Notes under the pieces: generated by a model
What the model saw: only the letters and a program-made list of their open reading frames with translations
What the model was told of the DNA's origin: nothing
Database searches by the model: none
Program-made: the position numbers and the translations under genes
Assembly: GCA_910575725.1 (NCBI GenBank)
Contig: CAJTFE010000006.1
Location: forward strand, 581-64,580
DNA from: Clostridia bacterium
GTDB lineage: Bacteria > Bacillota > Clostridia > Lachnospirales > Lachnospiraceae
Direction: 5' to 3'
Length of the DNA stretch: 64,000 bases
Shown here: piece by piece, positions 16,722 to 25,462 of the stretch
Layout of the letters: each line of letters starts with the position of its first letter
Position numbering within the stretch: the first letter of the stretch is position 1

Positions 16722-18739
16722 ACAAGAAAAAACTACTGAAAGGGCTGGTCACTGCCCCCGTTGCCATCCTTGCCATCCTGTACGCGGGCGGCTACCTGGG
16801 GCAGTTCATCGGCAACTACGCCCTCTGGAAACAGGGAGGCGGCTATCCGGGGGACGGCACTTCTCCCTTGTCCCCCTCTCCGGGCCTGTCCGCCTGCCTC
16901 CGTGCGGCGGTGCATCCCCCATACGGGATCTACGGGATATTTATCTGCATCGGATTACTGGCGGTGCTTTTGCTCCTTGTCATGCGGATCGGCTACAGCG
17001 ATACCGGGGAATATGACGAGGACCGGAATTTCACCTATTCCGCCAAAGGCACCTACGGCACGTCCGGATGGATGAGCCGGAAGGAAATGGCCGGCGTCCT
17101 GGAGCTGGTGGCGGACCTGCACCGTTACCAGGGAATCGTGCTAGGCATGCTGGACAAAAAAGCGGTCTGCGTGCCGGAGAAGACAAGGCTCAACAGCAAC
17201 CTGGCGGTCTACGGCGCCAGCGGCTCCATGAAGACACGCTCCTTCTGCATGAACCGCATTCTGCAGGGGGTATCTCGCGGGGAATCCCTGGTGATCTGCG
17301 ACCCCAAATCGGAACTGTACGAAAAATCCAGCGAGTACCTGCGGGACAAAGGCTATGCCGTCCGCGTGTTCAACCTGGTCAACCCGGAAAACTCGGATTC
17401 CTGGAACTGCCTCTCCGAAGTGGAAGGGCAGGAACTGATGGCGCAGCTCTTTGTGGACGTCATCATCAAAAACACCACGGGCGGCGGCAAGGGAGACCAT
17501 TTCTGGGATTCCGCGGAAATGAACCTGTTAAAGGCGCTGGTGCTGTATGTGGATAAGGGCTACCCGCCGGAAAACCGGAACATGGGCCAGGTCTACCAGC
17601 TCATTACCCTCAATTCCGAAACCGCATTGAACAGCCTGTTTGAAGTGCTGCCCATTAACCACCCGGCAAAGGCGCCTTACAGCCTGTTCAGACAGGCATC
17701 CGATTCCGTGCGCAGCGGCGTAATCATCGGGCTTGGGAGCCGCCTGCAGGTGTTCCAGTCCGAACTGATCAAAAAGATCACCGCAAGGGATGAAATCGAC
17801 CTGGAACTTTTAGGACAGGAGCCCTGCGCCTACTTCCTTGTAACCAGCGACCAGGACAGCACCTTTGACTTCCTGGCCTCCCTGTTTCTGTCCTTCGTGT
17901 TCATCAAGCTGGTGCGGTATGCGGACAAAAACTGCGAGGGCGGGAGGCTCCCGGTGCCCGTCCATGTTTTAGGGGAAGAGCTGACCGCCTGCGGCACCAT
18001 CCCGGACCTCTCCCGGCGCCTGAGCGTAATCCGCTCCCGGAATATCTCCATGTCCTGCGTGTTCCAGAATCTTGCAGGCCTGCAGAACCGGTATCCGCTG
18101 AACCTCTGGCAGGAGATTTTAGGGAATTGTGACGTCCAGCTCTTTTTAGGATGCACCGACCCCCTGACTGCGGAATTTGTCTCCTCCCGTACCGGGCTGG
18201 CAAGCGTGGCGGTCTCCAGCAAGTCCAAACAGTTAGGGACCTGGCGGATCTCCAACTACACGCCGGAATACCGGGAGACCAGCGGCGTGGGAAAACGGCC
18301 CGTGCTGACGCCGGATGAAGTGCTGCGCCTGCCCATTGATGAAGCGCTCGTAATCATCCGGGGGAAGAAAACCTTAAAAGTGGACAAGATGGACTATTCC
18401 AAACACCCGGAATACCCGCTGCTGCGCTCCTGCAAGGCATCCGCCCACATCCCGGAATGGAGGTGGCTGGAAATGGAAGCCGCTGCTGCGCCGGAACCTG
18501 CGGTAAAGCACGCCCCACAAAAATCAGTTACAAAGCAGGCGGCAAAAACAGCTTCCAAGCCCACCCAAAAGGCAGGGACAAAGCCCGCCACAAAAGGGAG
18601 TGTAAAGACATTGGCATCGGATGCACAGCAGAAAGAACCTTCTTCTTCAGCATCTGTACCGAAAAAGGATTTCCCTACCGCATCTTCCGGCACACCTGCC
18701 GGAATCATATCCACGGACAGAGATTCCATCATGTCCTGA
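16718..18739 (+). CDS. virD4: VirD4-like coupling protein with altered Walker motifs and an ATA start
   Basis: 673 residues if started at ATA 16718, 8 nt after GAAAGGAGG and overlapping the previous stop. No ATG/GTG/TTG precedes 16868 in frame. Starting at ATG 16868 would lose the first membrane helix (VAILAILYAGGYLGQFIG). Two TM helices (about 10-27 and 70-88) lead into a TraG/VirD4 ATPase. Walker A reads YGASGSMKTRSF (Gly to Met) and the Walker B region reads VHVLGEELTACG, where typical proteins have DEFANIG. The sensor-like CVFQNLAGLQNRYP is kept. The tail is rich in Lys/Ala/Pro. Coupling proteins bring relaxase-bound DNA to the T4SS. Confidence 0.75.
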   Translation: MDKKKLLKGLVTAPVAILAILYAGGYLGQFIGNYALWKQGGGYPGDGTSPLSPSPGLSACLRAAVHPPYGIYGIFICIGLLAVLLLLVMRIGYSDTGEYDEDRNFTYSAKGTYGTSGWMSRKEMAGVLELVADLHRYQGIVLGMLDKKAVCVPEKTRLNSNLAVYGASGSMKTRSFCMNRILQGVSRGESLVICDPKSELYEKSSEYLRDKGYAVRVFNLVNPENSDSWNCLSEVEGQELMAQLFVDVIIKNTTGGGKGDHFWDSAEMNLLKALVLYVDKGYPPENRNMGQVYQLITLNSETALNSLFEVLPINHPAKAPYSLFRQASDSVRSGVIIGLGSRLQVFQSELIKKITARDEIDLELLGQEPCAYFLVTSDQDSTFDFLASLFLSFVFIKLVRYADKNCEGGRLPVPVHVLGEELTACGTIPDLSRRLSVIRSRNISMSCVFQNLAGLQNRYPLNLWQEILGNCDVQLFLGCTDPLTAEFVSSRTGLASVAVSSKSKQLGTWRISNYTPEYRETSGVGKRPVLTPDEVLRLPIDEALVIIRGKKTLKVDKMDYSKHPEYPLLRSCKASAHIPEWRWLEMEAAAAPEPAVKHAPQKSVTKQAAKTASKPTQKAGTKPATKGSVKTLASDAQQKEPSSSASVPKKDFPTASSGTPAGIISTDRDSIMS

Positions 18740-18810
18740 AACCGGAAACGCTATGGAACGGCTCATTTTCGGGCTGTGAAATAGAATAACAACACTATGG
18801 AGGTAAACAC

Positions 18811-20379
18811 ATGGCAAGAAAAAAAGAACTTATGGAACTGGAAAACCCTTCTATGGGAGAAAACACTCCTTTGGACGGAACGGACACAGAGGCCGGGGCT
18901 TCTCCGACTGAAGGAGACGGCATGCCACCTGAGGCAGATGGGGATGGCATGGACTTAAATGAACTGCTTGGAAACATGGACCAGGAACCGCCTGCAGAGC
19001 CGGATGTGGAGGACGGAATGCTTCCGGAGCTTACAGAAGAGGAAATGTTTGGGGAAGCATCGGAAAATATGGACGGCTCCGATACGGAGCGTGATGCCAC
19101 TCATGAAGCTGATAGTTTCAGCGAAGTAAAGCTGAAATCTGCAGCATCTCCTGAAACAGATGCCCCTGTTGCAAAGACCAGACGCACCACACGCAGTAAG
19201 AAAGAGAAGACTCCTGAAGGAAATGGCGGAGAAACAAAGGAAACGGATACAGAAATGAAGGAAACACAGGAAGCAATTTCTGATGGTGTGTCGGATTCCC
19301 CGGATACTGCCGCAGTTCCCGATACAGACGAAGGAGAAGAGACAATCCCCCAGGAAGATGCGCCGCCTGCTGAAACAACGTCGGAAAAAACAGATTTGTC
19401 CTCTGATGAAAGAACAACAGGAGCTGTGGCTCCTCCTTCCCAGCGTACCACCACCAGAAGCAGAAAAGAAAATGCCCCTGTCCTGACACTGGAAGTCCGG
19501 GGAGAAGTAGAGACCGAAGAATCCCGCGAGGATACCATCTGGCATGAAATCCACAACGCCTACCGCACCAGGCGCATCCTTACCGGACAGCTTGGCGGAA
19601 TTGAGCAGACGGATAATGGCAAGACCATTTCCATCGTAGACTATAAGGGATTCCGCATTGTGATTCCCTTAAAGGAAATGATGATCAATATCGGCCGCAG
19701 CCATTCCGGACAGGAATATACGGAGCTGATGCTGCGCCAGAACAAAATCCTCGGCAACATGCTTGGTGCGGAGATTGACTTTATTGTAAAAGGCATTGAT
19801 TCCAAATCCCGCAGCGTGGTAGCAAGTCGGAAAGAGGCCATGCTCCGGAAACGGCAGATTTTCTATCTTGATACGGATGCCATGGGGATGTACCGCATCT
19901 ATGAAGGCCGGATTGCTCAGGCCCGCGTGATTGCCGTAGCGGAAAAAATCATCCGGGTAGAGGTTTTCGGTGTAGAATGCTCCATCATGGCCCGTGACCT
20001 GGCCTGGGAATGGATCGGGGATGCCCACGAGCGGTTTTCTGTGGGAGACCAGGTGCTTGTGCGTATCTTAAGCGTGCGCCGTGACAGCCTGGAGGATATG
20101 GGAATCAAAGCTGACATCAAGAGCGTGTCCCAGAACACCAGCCATGATAATCTGAAAAAATGTCGCATTCAGAGCAAGTATGCCGGCAAGGTCACGGATG
20201 TACATAAAGGCGTGGTCTATATCCGGCTGTCCAACGGCGTCAATGCGGTGGCCCACTCCTGCTATGACTACCGTACTCCCGGCAAGAAGGACGATGTGAG
20301 CTTTGCCGTGACACGACTGGATGAAGAACGGGGCGTGGCCGTGGGAATCATTACACGAATCATCCGACAGAATCTGTAA
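18811..20379 (+). CDS. S1-domain RNA-binding protein with acidic N-terminus
   Basis: 522 residues. Residues 1-225 are acidic and low in complexity. A conserved core follows (about 240-340), with an S1-like OB fold near 350-420 (RIYEGRIAQARVIAVAEKII, then GDQVLVRILSVRR) and a clearer S1 domain at 455-522 (YAGKVTDVHKGVVYIRLSNG). S1 domains bind RNA or ssDNA. ATG 18811 follows TATGGAGG. It ends the T4SS operon. Because the operon leader carries terminators, an RNA-binding regulator encoded here is a reasonable candidate for feedback or antitermination, but this is inference. Confidence 0.7.
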   Translation: MARKKELMELENPSMGENTPLDGTDTEAGASPTEGDGMPPEADGDGMDLNELLGNMDQEPPAEPDVEDGMLPELTEEEMFGEASENMDGSDTERDATHEADSFSEVKLKSAASPETDAPVAKTRRTTRSKKEKTPEGNGGETKETDTEMKETQEAISDGVSDSPDTAAVPDTDEGEETIPQEDAPPAETTSEKTDLSSDERTTGAVAPPSQRTTTRSRKENAPVLTLEVRGEVETEESREDTIWHEIHNAYRTRRILTGQLGGIEQTDNGKTISIVDYKGFRIVIPLKEMMINIGRSHSGQEYTELMLRQNKILGNMLGAEIDFIVKGIDSKSRSVVASRKEAMLRKRQIFYLDTDAMGMYRIYEGRIAQARVIAVAEKIIRVEVFGVECSIMARDLAWEWIGDAHERFSVGDQVLVRILSVRRDSLEDMGIKADIKSVSQNTSHDNLKKCRIQSKYAGKVTDVHKGVVYIRLSNGVNAVAHSCYDYRTPGKKDDVSFAVTRLDEERGVAVGIITRIIRQNL

Positions 20380-20405
20380 TAATTCTGTATATATGATATA
20401 CAGTC

Positions 20406-20440
20406 TATGGAGCTACAACTTTGAGTGTTGTGGCTCCATA
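20406..20440 (+). terminator. 14 bp hairpin after the T4SS operon
   Basis: TATGGAGCTACAAC (20406-20419) pairs with GTTGTGGCTCCATA (20427-20440) with one G-U pair. It follows the S1-protein stop by 26 nt. A T-rich stretch begins only about 16 nt later, so it may be a transcript 3' end structure rather than a classic terminator. Confidence 0.5.
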
Positions 20441-20570
20441 CCTTATTCTACAACTCTTTTTTCAACCATAAATCGCCTTAACTCCGTAACATTTACTCCA
20501 ACTCAGAATTGTGTTTTTATTAAGCATAGATTATAATTACAGGTATAAATCCGAGTTTAAAGAGGTTGCA

Positions 20571-23015
20571 ATGAACAGTAAAATATATTGGAAAATAAGG
20601 AAACGAATATTAAACATACTATTTAAGTTCAAAACCATCATATATAAAAGTACGAATATAATCAATGCTCCCAAAGATTATGCTTCTTTCAGATTTGTAA
20701 TTGCCAAGAAAGCAATACCAGGGCTTGTTAAGGGTCTTATCATCGCAATTTTTTTATTATTTCTTGATGAGATCCTATTGAAAACAGAAAGCTTGACTAA
20801 AATCGATAATAGTATTTTTGTAGCTGTTGTTATCGGCTGTTTGAGCATAGCAGGCGTTATATTGGGTTTATATTGCGCTAATATTTCTTCCATATATTCG
20901 TCTAAATATGCGAATGCCCCTAAAGTAGTATCAAATGCATTTCAATACGACAAATTAACTCAAAGATGCATCGGTGTCATTATTGATTATATTATCTTTG
21001 GATTTATTGTAATTGTAGAAATACTTTTAGATTGCTCTTTAAGTCTGGGAACCGTTTTTGCAATCATATTGTGGTCCATTGTAGTTATTATATCCTATAG
21101 CGTGGCTGGAAATAGAGCCTACCAATTAGCAGATGTTTATAGTGTAGCAGATGATTCTTATAGACTCCTATATCGAATTATCCTTAATAATTTAAATAGA
21201 AAAATATATTCAAATGATGCAAGTTTCCAAAACCATTTTCAGAAAATTAGTGAGAATCAAATTAAACTTTTAAATGAAATCCAGAGATTTGGAGAGTCTT
21301 TGGCTGAAAATAATATTGCTACAATGGTACAATTCATGTGTAAAAATATTGAGCTTGTGGAGGCCTATTGGGAAATAAAGAGGTATATTTCCAAAGATTC
21401 TTATTGGTTCAGAAATACTCAAAAATACCAGAAATGGCACCTTACAGACAGTATAGAAACATCCACTGCACTAAGAACTGGAACAATTTTACGTTCTAAA
21501 GCAGAACATGATTATTGGTGGTTTGAGAATGAAATATTTTCAATTAATCGGAAATGTATTATGTACTTGTGTAAAACCAGTAATTATTCCTCGCTATATA
21601 CATATTTATCATGTTTTGACACTATATGCGAAATTGCGATAGATAGTAAAGAAGTGAACTATCTTGTTAATCAAATTAACTACCTGCGGGAACTTGTTGA
21701 AAAATTAGCAACAGACACTGAAAGGCAAGATGATGAGGAAAACATAATTTTTGCTGGAATAGTAGAACAAATCTCTTTGCTTTATTTAGGTATTGTTTTG
21801 GAATCTAGTAAATATTGTAAGAATTTCGATATAAAAAAAATTATATCAAATACAATCACCGTAATTGATAAAGGTAAACCTCTCGATAAATGTGAACTGT
21901 TCAGAGGAAAGGAGCAACTAGATTTCTATGATAAAATCATAACAGAAATACAAGTCGAAAAAAGGCGTCTAACACCAGATTGGTTAATTGCACAAAATGT
22001 AGCCAGAGAAGCGCATTTATATATTAACATCTTAATAGATGTAATCCAAGAGGGTATTGATAACTCATTTCAATTAGGACAGTATCTTTATGAAAAGAAG
22101 ATGTTATTTGAGTCTTGTATAATTTTTCTGAGATTTTATGAATATGAATCTAAACTCTCAAGACTTTTGGAAGTAATAGAGCTTAGAGAAAAAGAGTTTT
22201 CTGAATACCATATTGATCAGGCACTTGTTTGGGATGAACTGAAAACCGGAATTTTAAAGCAGACAATTAAAAAATGGAAGAATATGATTCCGTCTTTATT
22301 GCTTAAATGTTCAAGTGAATTTTCAATTAAAACATGGAAAAAGAGAGACGAGTATCCAGACTTCCTTGGTGAAAGCTATAACCACATTTGCGATGATGCT
22401 ATAAACGCCATTACTCAAAACAATATTTCTCAGTTTCAGGTAGACTTTGAAAATCTGTCTAAGCTTATGCTTTTATATCAAGAGTATATTAGAACAGATT
22501 TTATAAAGAAAAAAGATATGTATAAAATAGGATTTGTATATTACATATTTACTTCACCAATAGTAGAATGGGCTCAAATAGGTGGACTGGCCATATTATG
22601 GGGTGAGTTCAATTCAAACAAAGACTGGAAGGAAATTGTAAACACTGTCACTGCGGGAATTTTTGCTGATGATTCTGAAGGAATAGAACTTGCCGAGACA
22701 TTCATCAAATACATTCAAGACAGAGATAAATTTTGGATTGGTTTTGGATATCGAGATTTTCTTGAAACTGAATGGCAGCAAAGAGTAGCTCAGGCAATTA
22801 GAGATTCTGAAATATATCAAACAGAATATGATTTATTTGGCATGAAATTAAAAACAGAAAGTAAATTACTAAAGGCTTTTTGTGGAAACTTTGAAAATAT
22901 GGGATTTACTACAGATCCATCTGAAGTATATTGGGTACTTTGTATCAATCCCATGTTGCCAGAAGAGAAAAAATTTCGGACAAGATATTCCTGGGAGGAC
23001 AAGATGAATGCATAA
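20571..23015 (+). CDS. Large membrane protein of unknown function (AT-rich cargo)
   Basis: 814 residues from ATG 20571, preceded by AAAGAGGTTG. Four hydrophobic helices lie in the first 190 residues (about 48-68, 82-102, 133-152, 155-175), followed by over 600 residues of charged, mostly helical soluble sequence without a recognised motif. Composition is strongly AT-rich and uses codons unlike the flanking conjugation genes, so it is later cargo. It overlaps the next gene by 8 nt. A membrane-anchored helical sensor or effector in a two-gene defence or toxin unit is possible but unproven. Confidence 0.6.
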   Translation: MNSKIYWKIRKRILNILFKFKTIIYKSTNIINAPKDYASFRFVIAKKAIPGLVKGLIIAIFLLFLDEILLKTESLTKIDNSIFVAVVIGCLSIAGVILGLYCANISSIYSSKYANAPKVVSNAFQYDKLTQRCIGVIIDYIIFGFIVIVEILLDCSLSLGTVFAIILWSIVVIISYSVAGNRAYQLADVYSVADDSYRLLYRIILNNLNRKIYSNDASFQNHFQKISENQIKLLNEIQRFGESLAENNIATMVQFMCKNIELVEAYWEIKRYISKDSYWFRNTQKYQKWHLTDSIETSTALRTGTILRSKAEHDYWWFENEIFSINRKCIMYLCKTSNYSSLYTYLSCFDTICEIAIDSKEVNYLVNQINYLRELVEKLATDTERQDDEENIIFAGIVEQISLLYLGIVLESSKYCKNFDIKKIISNTITVIDKGKPLDKCELFRGKEQLDFYDKIITEIQVEKRRLTPDWLIAQNVAREAHLYINILIDVIQEGIDNSFQLGQYLYEKKMLFESCIIFLRFYEYESKLSRLLEVIELREKEFSEYHIDQALVWDELKTGILKQTIKKWKNMIPSLLLKCSSEFSIKTWKKRDEYPDFLGESYNHICDDAINAITQNNISQFQVDFENLSKLMLLYQEYIRTDFIKKKDMYKIGFVYYIFTSPIVEWAQIGGLAILWGEFNSNKDWKEIVNTVTAGIFADDSEGIELAETFIKYIQDRDKFWIGFGYRDFLETEWQQRVAQAIRDSEIYQTEYDLFGMKLKTESKLLKAFCGNFENMGFTTDPSEVYWVLCINPMLPEEKKFRTRYSWEDKMNA

Positions 23016-23922
23016 TCCATTTAAAACGAAAAAAAGTGTTAAAAGACTATATCATCCATTGTCAAACAACCCATATTCATACCGATTTTTTGAAGATTTT
23101 TCAACAAGCTTTCCTTTTATTTTAGGTGAAAATGATAGAACTAAAGATTTCTTCGCTTTTGAGCCAAAAGGATGCATTGCAGAAACTCTTTTATATGCTA
23201 CGGCTCATAACAATTTGAACTATAAACTTGAGCAAACTATTAGTAGCACAATGCATAGTCTGTTGAGTTATGGGCAAGCATATATTTACCTTCAACCGCA
23301 GTATATCCAACAAAAATCGGATAAAAATAAAAATATCCCAGTGAAGCAAATTATTTCTGCTCTGGATATTGGAGAAGTCAAGGGAGTCATTAAACAAAGA
23401 ATTGAAAATAAATATGTTTTCTATGCCTATGGATTTAATGGTAATATTATAGAAACAGAGCTGATGGCTGATGGACTGATTAGCCTAAATATCAGGGAAC
23501 TCGGATATAGGAAAAAACACTTTCTTCACTTATGTAAAAAAATAAGAAAATGTGATGTGACATCTTCTGGACTATTAACATCTGAAAATGCCGATGGATA
23601 TGATTATAATATTCATTTAAAGAAAAAGCGGCTTGAATTTTTAAAGAAAACAAAATCCATAGGCTGGAGCTTTGGAAATGATGGTCTTTCAGATAGTTAT
23701 ATATTGTACAGAAAAATTCTTCAAGACAAATTCAGAATCAAAACATTGAACTTCATCATTGATAAAATAAATGAAGGTTTATTGACATGCTTGCACAATG
23801 AATCTCCTGGTAAATTAGTTGCCCACATAAGAAATCTGAATTATGATGATATTTGGGAAGAATATACAAAAGGAAAGATTACTGTTACAGAATTAAAAAA
23901 TTTATTATATAAGAATCATTAA
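23008..23922 (+). CDS. Unknown soluble partner of the large membrane protein
   Basis: 304 residues, soluble, AT-rich, with no motif I recognise. Its ATG lies inside the last codons of the membrane protein gene (8 nt overlap), so the two are co-translated. Residues about 85-145 form a beta-rich block (AYIYLQPQYIQQK, then IGEVKGVIKQRIENKYVFYA). The C-terminal half is helical and basic. It is followed directly by the tRNA cluster on the other strand. Function unknown. Confidence 0.6.
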   Translation: MHNPFKTKKSVKRLYHPLSNNPYSYRFFEDFSTSFPFILGENDRTKDFFAFEPKGCIAETLLYATAHNNLNYKLEQTISSTMHSLLSYGQAYIYLQPQYIQQKSDKNKNIPVKQIISALDIGEVKGVIKQRIENKYVFYAYGFNGNIIETELMADGLISLNIRELGYRKKHFLHLCKKIRKCDVTSSGLLTSENADGYDYNIHLKKKRLEFLKKTKSIGWSFGNDGLSDSYILYRKILQDKFRIKTLNFIIDKINEGLLTCLHNESPGKLVAHIRNLNYDDIWEEYTKGKITVTELKNLLYKNH

Positions 23923-23988
23923 AATATTAAGATAAATAATCTTTTAAACAATATCCAAAACAAAAAACGAATTCGCTCCGGTTCAAAG

Positions 23989-24073
23989 CGTTTGCGGAAG
24001 GATTCGAACCTTCGGTGCATTTCCGCACACCACCTTAGCAGGGTGGCACCATAGACCGCTCGGACACGCAAAC
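23989..24073 (-). tRNA. tRNA-Ser(GCU)
   Basis: 85 nt with matching acceptor ends GTTTGCG/CGCAAAC, anticodon stem CCACC/GGTGG around loop CTGCTAA (anticodon GCT), a long variable arm as expected for serine, and a T loop TTCGAAT. CCA is not encoded. It is the last gene of a minus-strand tRNA array. Confidence 0.9.
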
Positions 24074-24079
24074 AAAAAA

Positions 24080-24162
24080 TGGATGGGGCAGGACTCGAAC
24101 CTGCGGTGTTTCTGTGTGACGGATTTACAGTCCGCTGCCCTCGCCGCTGGACATACCCATCC
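24080..24162 (-). tRNA. tRNA-Tyr(GUA)
   Basis: 83 nt with acceptor GGATGGG/CCCATCC, anticodon stem GCGGA/TCCGT around CTGTAAA (anticodon GTA), a long variable arm and T loop TTCGAGT. It is separated from tRNA-Ser by 6 nt, so both come from one transcript. Confidence 0.9.
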
Positions 24163-24163
24163 A

Positions 24164-24237
24164 TGGGGTGACCAGGGGGAATCGAACCCCCGTAAGCAGA
24201 GCCACAATCTGCCGGACTGCCACTGTCCTATGGCCAC
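24164..24237 (-). tRNA. tRNA-His(GUG)
   Basis: 74 nt including an encoded CCA, the only one in the array. Acceptor GTGGCCA/TGGTCAC has one G-U pair. Anticodon stem GCAGA/TCTGC surrounds TTGTGGC (anticodon GTG). The T loop is TTCGATT. Confidence 0.88.
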
Positions 24238-24239
24238 AG

Positions 24240-24312
24240 TAGCTCCTGCGGGGCTTGAACCCATCATTTCCGGCTTGAGAGGCCGGCGTCCTGACCTTTA
24301 GACTAAGGAGCC
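24240..24312 (-). tRNA. tRNA-Glu(CUC)
   Basis: 73 nt with acceptor GGCTCCT/AGGAGCT (one G-U), anticodon stem CCGGC/GCCGG around CTCTCAA (anticodon CTC) and T loop TTCAAGC. Its sequence is close to the adjacent tRNA-Glu(UUC), suggesting duplication. CUC is the less common glutamate isoacceptor. Confidence 0.88.
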
Positions 24313-24316
24313 ATAA

Positions 24317-24389
24317 TGATCCCCATGGGACTTGAACCCAATACCTCCGGCTTGAAAGGCCGGTGTCCTGACCTTTAGACCAGGGGACC
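24317..24389 (-). tRNA. tRNA-Glu(UUC)
   Basis: 73 nt with acceptor GGTCCCC/GGGGATC (one G-U), anticodon stem CCGGC/GCCGG around CTTTCAA (anticodon TTC) and T loop TTCAAGT. It shares the D arm and anticodon stem with the CUC isoacceptor next to it. Confidence 0.88.
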
Positions 24390-24443
24390 CTGCTGCAGGC
24401 ATTTACAACCTGCTGTTTTATTGTTATCTTTTCTGTTTTTTGT

Positions 24444-24698
24444 TCATGCACTGATCGGTATCTGTGCCGTCATGTCAGTAACCAGAATATCATCCAACCG
24501 GACCTGCAGGACCGCCGCAAGTACCACCAGATTATCTATAGCCGGCAGTGCCGCGCCCTGCTGCCACTTGTAAATGGCCTGTGGTGTCGCAAATCCAAAT
24601 ATCTCCTGCAGATCCTTCACGGACAATCCTGCCTGCTTGCGCAGCTTTTCGATGTTCTGTCCTGTCTTTACCATATCAATAACTGGCAGATTCACCAT
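24444..24698 (-). CDS. XRE-family regulator inside the tRNA array
   Basis: 84 residues. A Cro/CI-type helix-turn-helix spans about residues 10-65 (NIEKLRKQAGLSVKDLQEIF, then TPQAIYKWQQGAALP). ATG 24698 is chosen because AGGAGGTGAGAATC lies directly upstream; the in-frame GTG at 24707 overlaps that site. It sits between tRNA-Lys and tRNA-Glu on the same strand, an unusual place for a regulator. Targets are unknown. Confidence 0.75.
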   Translation of the reverse strand: MVNLPVIDMVKTGQNIEKLRKQAGLSVKDLQEIFGFATPQAIYKWQQGAALPAIDNLVVLAAVLQVRLDDILVTDMTAQIPISA

Positions 24699-24741
24699 GA
24701 TTCTCACCTCCTGTTATCACAATTCCATATACAGGCGGTCA

Positions 24742-24814
24742 TGCTCCATATGGGACTCGGACCCATGGCCACTCGATTAAAAGTCGAGTGCTCTCCCAGC
24801 TGAGCTAATGGAGC
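24742..24814 (-). tRNA. tRNA-Lys(UUU)
   Basis: 73 nt with acceptor GCTCCAT/ATGGAGC, anticodon stem CTCGA/TCGAG around CTTTTAA (anticodon TTT), and T loop TCCGAGT where TTC is usual, a small deviation. It is the first tRNA of the array and is separated from the others by the XRE gene. CCA is not encoded. Confidence 0.87.
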
Positions 24815-24818
24815 GTAA

Positions 24819-24853
24819 AAAATACCGCCTACCTCATACAAGATAAGCGGTAC
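24819..24853 (-). terminator. Terminator upstream of tRNA-Lys
   Basis: TACCGC and GCGGTA flank a 20 nt loop region, and on the minus strand the stem is followed by TTTTTT. It would stop transcripts from the small gene at 24909-25052 before the tRNA array. Confidence 0.45.
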
Positions 24854-24908
24854 ATAAATCCATGTTCTATTTCCGGCAGGCATTTATATCCTGTCTGCCA
24901 TTTGGATA

Positions 24909-25052
24909 TCACACAGTTTTTCGCCTTTTTCTTACCTTACATGAGCGCATCTTAACCAGACTCTGTTCTTTTTCTTTACTGAACAGTGTCTCATAATGTT
25001 CGCTATGCAGATAATATGCGAATCCATTCGCTGCGAAATTAACTGTTGCCAT
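24909..25052 (-). CDS. Small basic protein of unknown function
   Basis: 47 residues from ATG 25052, with AGAAAGGAAAG upstream. It starts MATVNFAANGFAYYLHSEHY and ends in a very basic segment (KVRKRRKTV). It is followed by a hairpin (GGCAG/CTGCC, 24876-24901) and a terminator. I do not recognise it; coding is suggested by the ribosome site and composition only. Confidence 0.4.
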   Translation of the reverse strand: MATVNFAANGFAYYLHSEHYETLFSKEKEQSLVKMRSCKVRKRRKTV

Positions 25053-25255
25053 GATTCTTTCCTTTCTGGACTCATCCGGTCCGCTTTGCTCTTAACTGTA
25101 ACCACTATAACACCGATTCCCGGATTTGTCATTATACCAGTAATATAATTTGTAGGTAATCCGTATCAAACTGATGCTGTTATAGCAAAGAAAAAATCCA
25201 AAACCATATTTTGCTGAAGGCTTCTGATTTTCACATTCAAATAACAGCGATTTTA

Positions 25256-25450
25256 TCAAGCTCTGACAAGTCCGAGCCACTGCTCCACTGTTTCTACCGA
25301 TACCTGGGACGCCTTTGCAATGTCCTGAACGGAAATTCCCATTTCATATAATTTTTGAGCTGTCCCTATTTTTGTTCTCTCAGATGCTTCCTTTTCTCTA
25401 CTCTCCACATAAGTTTTCAAAATATATTCTTTATCAAACAGCGTCATCAT
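25256..25450 (-). CDS. Detached Rpn C-terminal domain (RpnS-like)
   Basis: 64 residues starting MMTLFDKEYILKTYVESREK. It is nearly identical over the first 35 residues to the C-terminus of the Rpn gene just upstream, then diverges in the helix-turn-helix tail (EMGISVQDIAKASQVSVE against KKGNSVEDIADTLDISVK). The repeat unit begins right at the stop of the large gene, so this is a tandem duplication of the tail. Rpn genes are known to make a short C-terminal protein from an internal start that restrains the nuclease; this copy has the same start (MMTLF). Function here is inferred. Confidence 0.55.
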   Translation of the reverse strand: MMTLFDKEYILKTYVESREKEASERTKIGTAQKLYEMGISVQDIAKASQVSVETVEQWLGLVRA

Positions 25451-25462
25451 AATATCTTCAAC

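Noticed and set aside
16868-18739. VirD4 starting at ATG 16868
   Set aside because: No ribosome site there, and the first membrane helix would be lost; ATA 16718 has a strong site at correct spacing.
18955-19554. Long minus-strand open frames opposite the S1-protein gene
   Set aside because: They mirror the low-complexity acidic region and have no ribosome sites.
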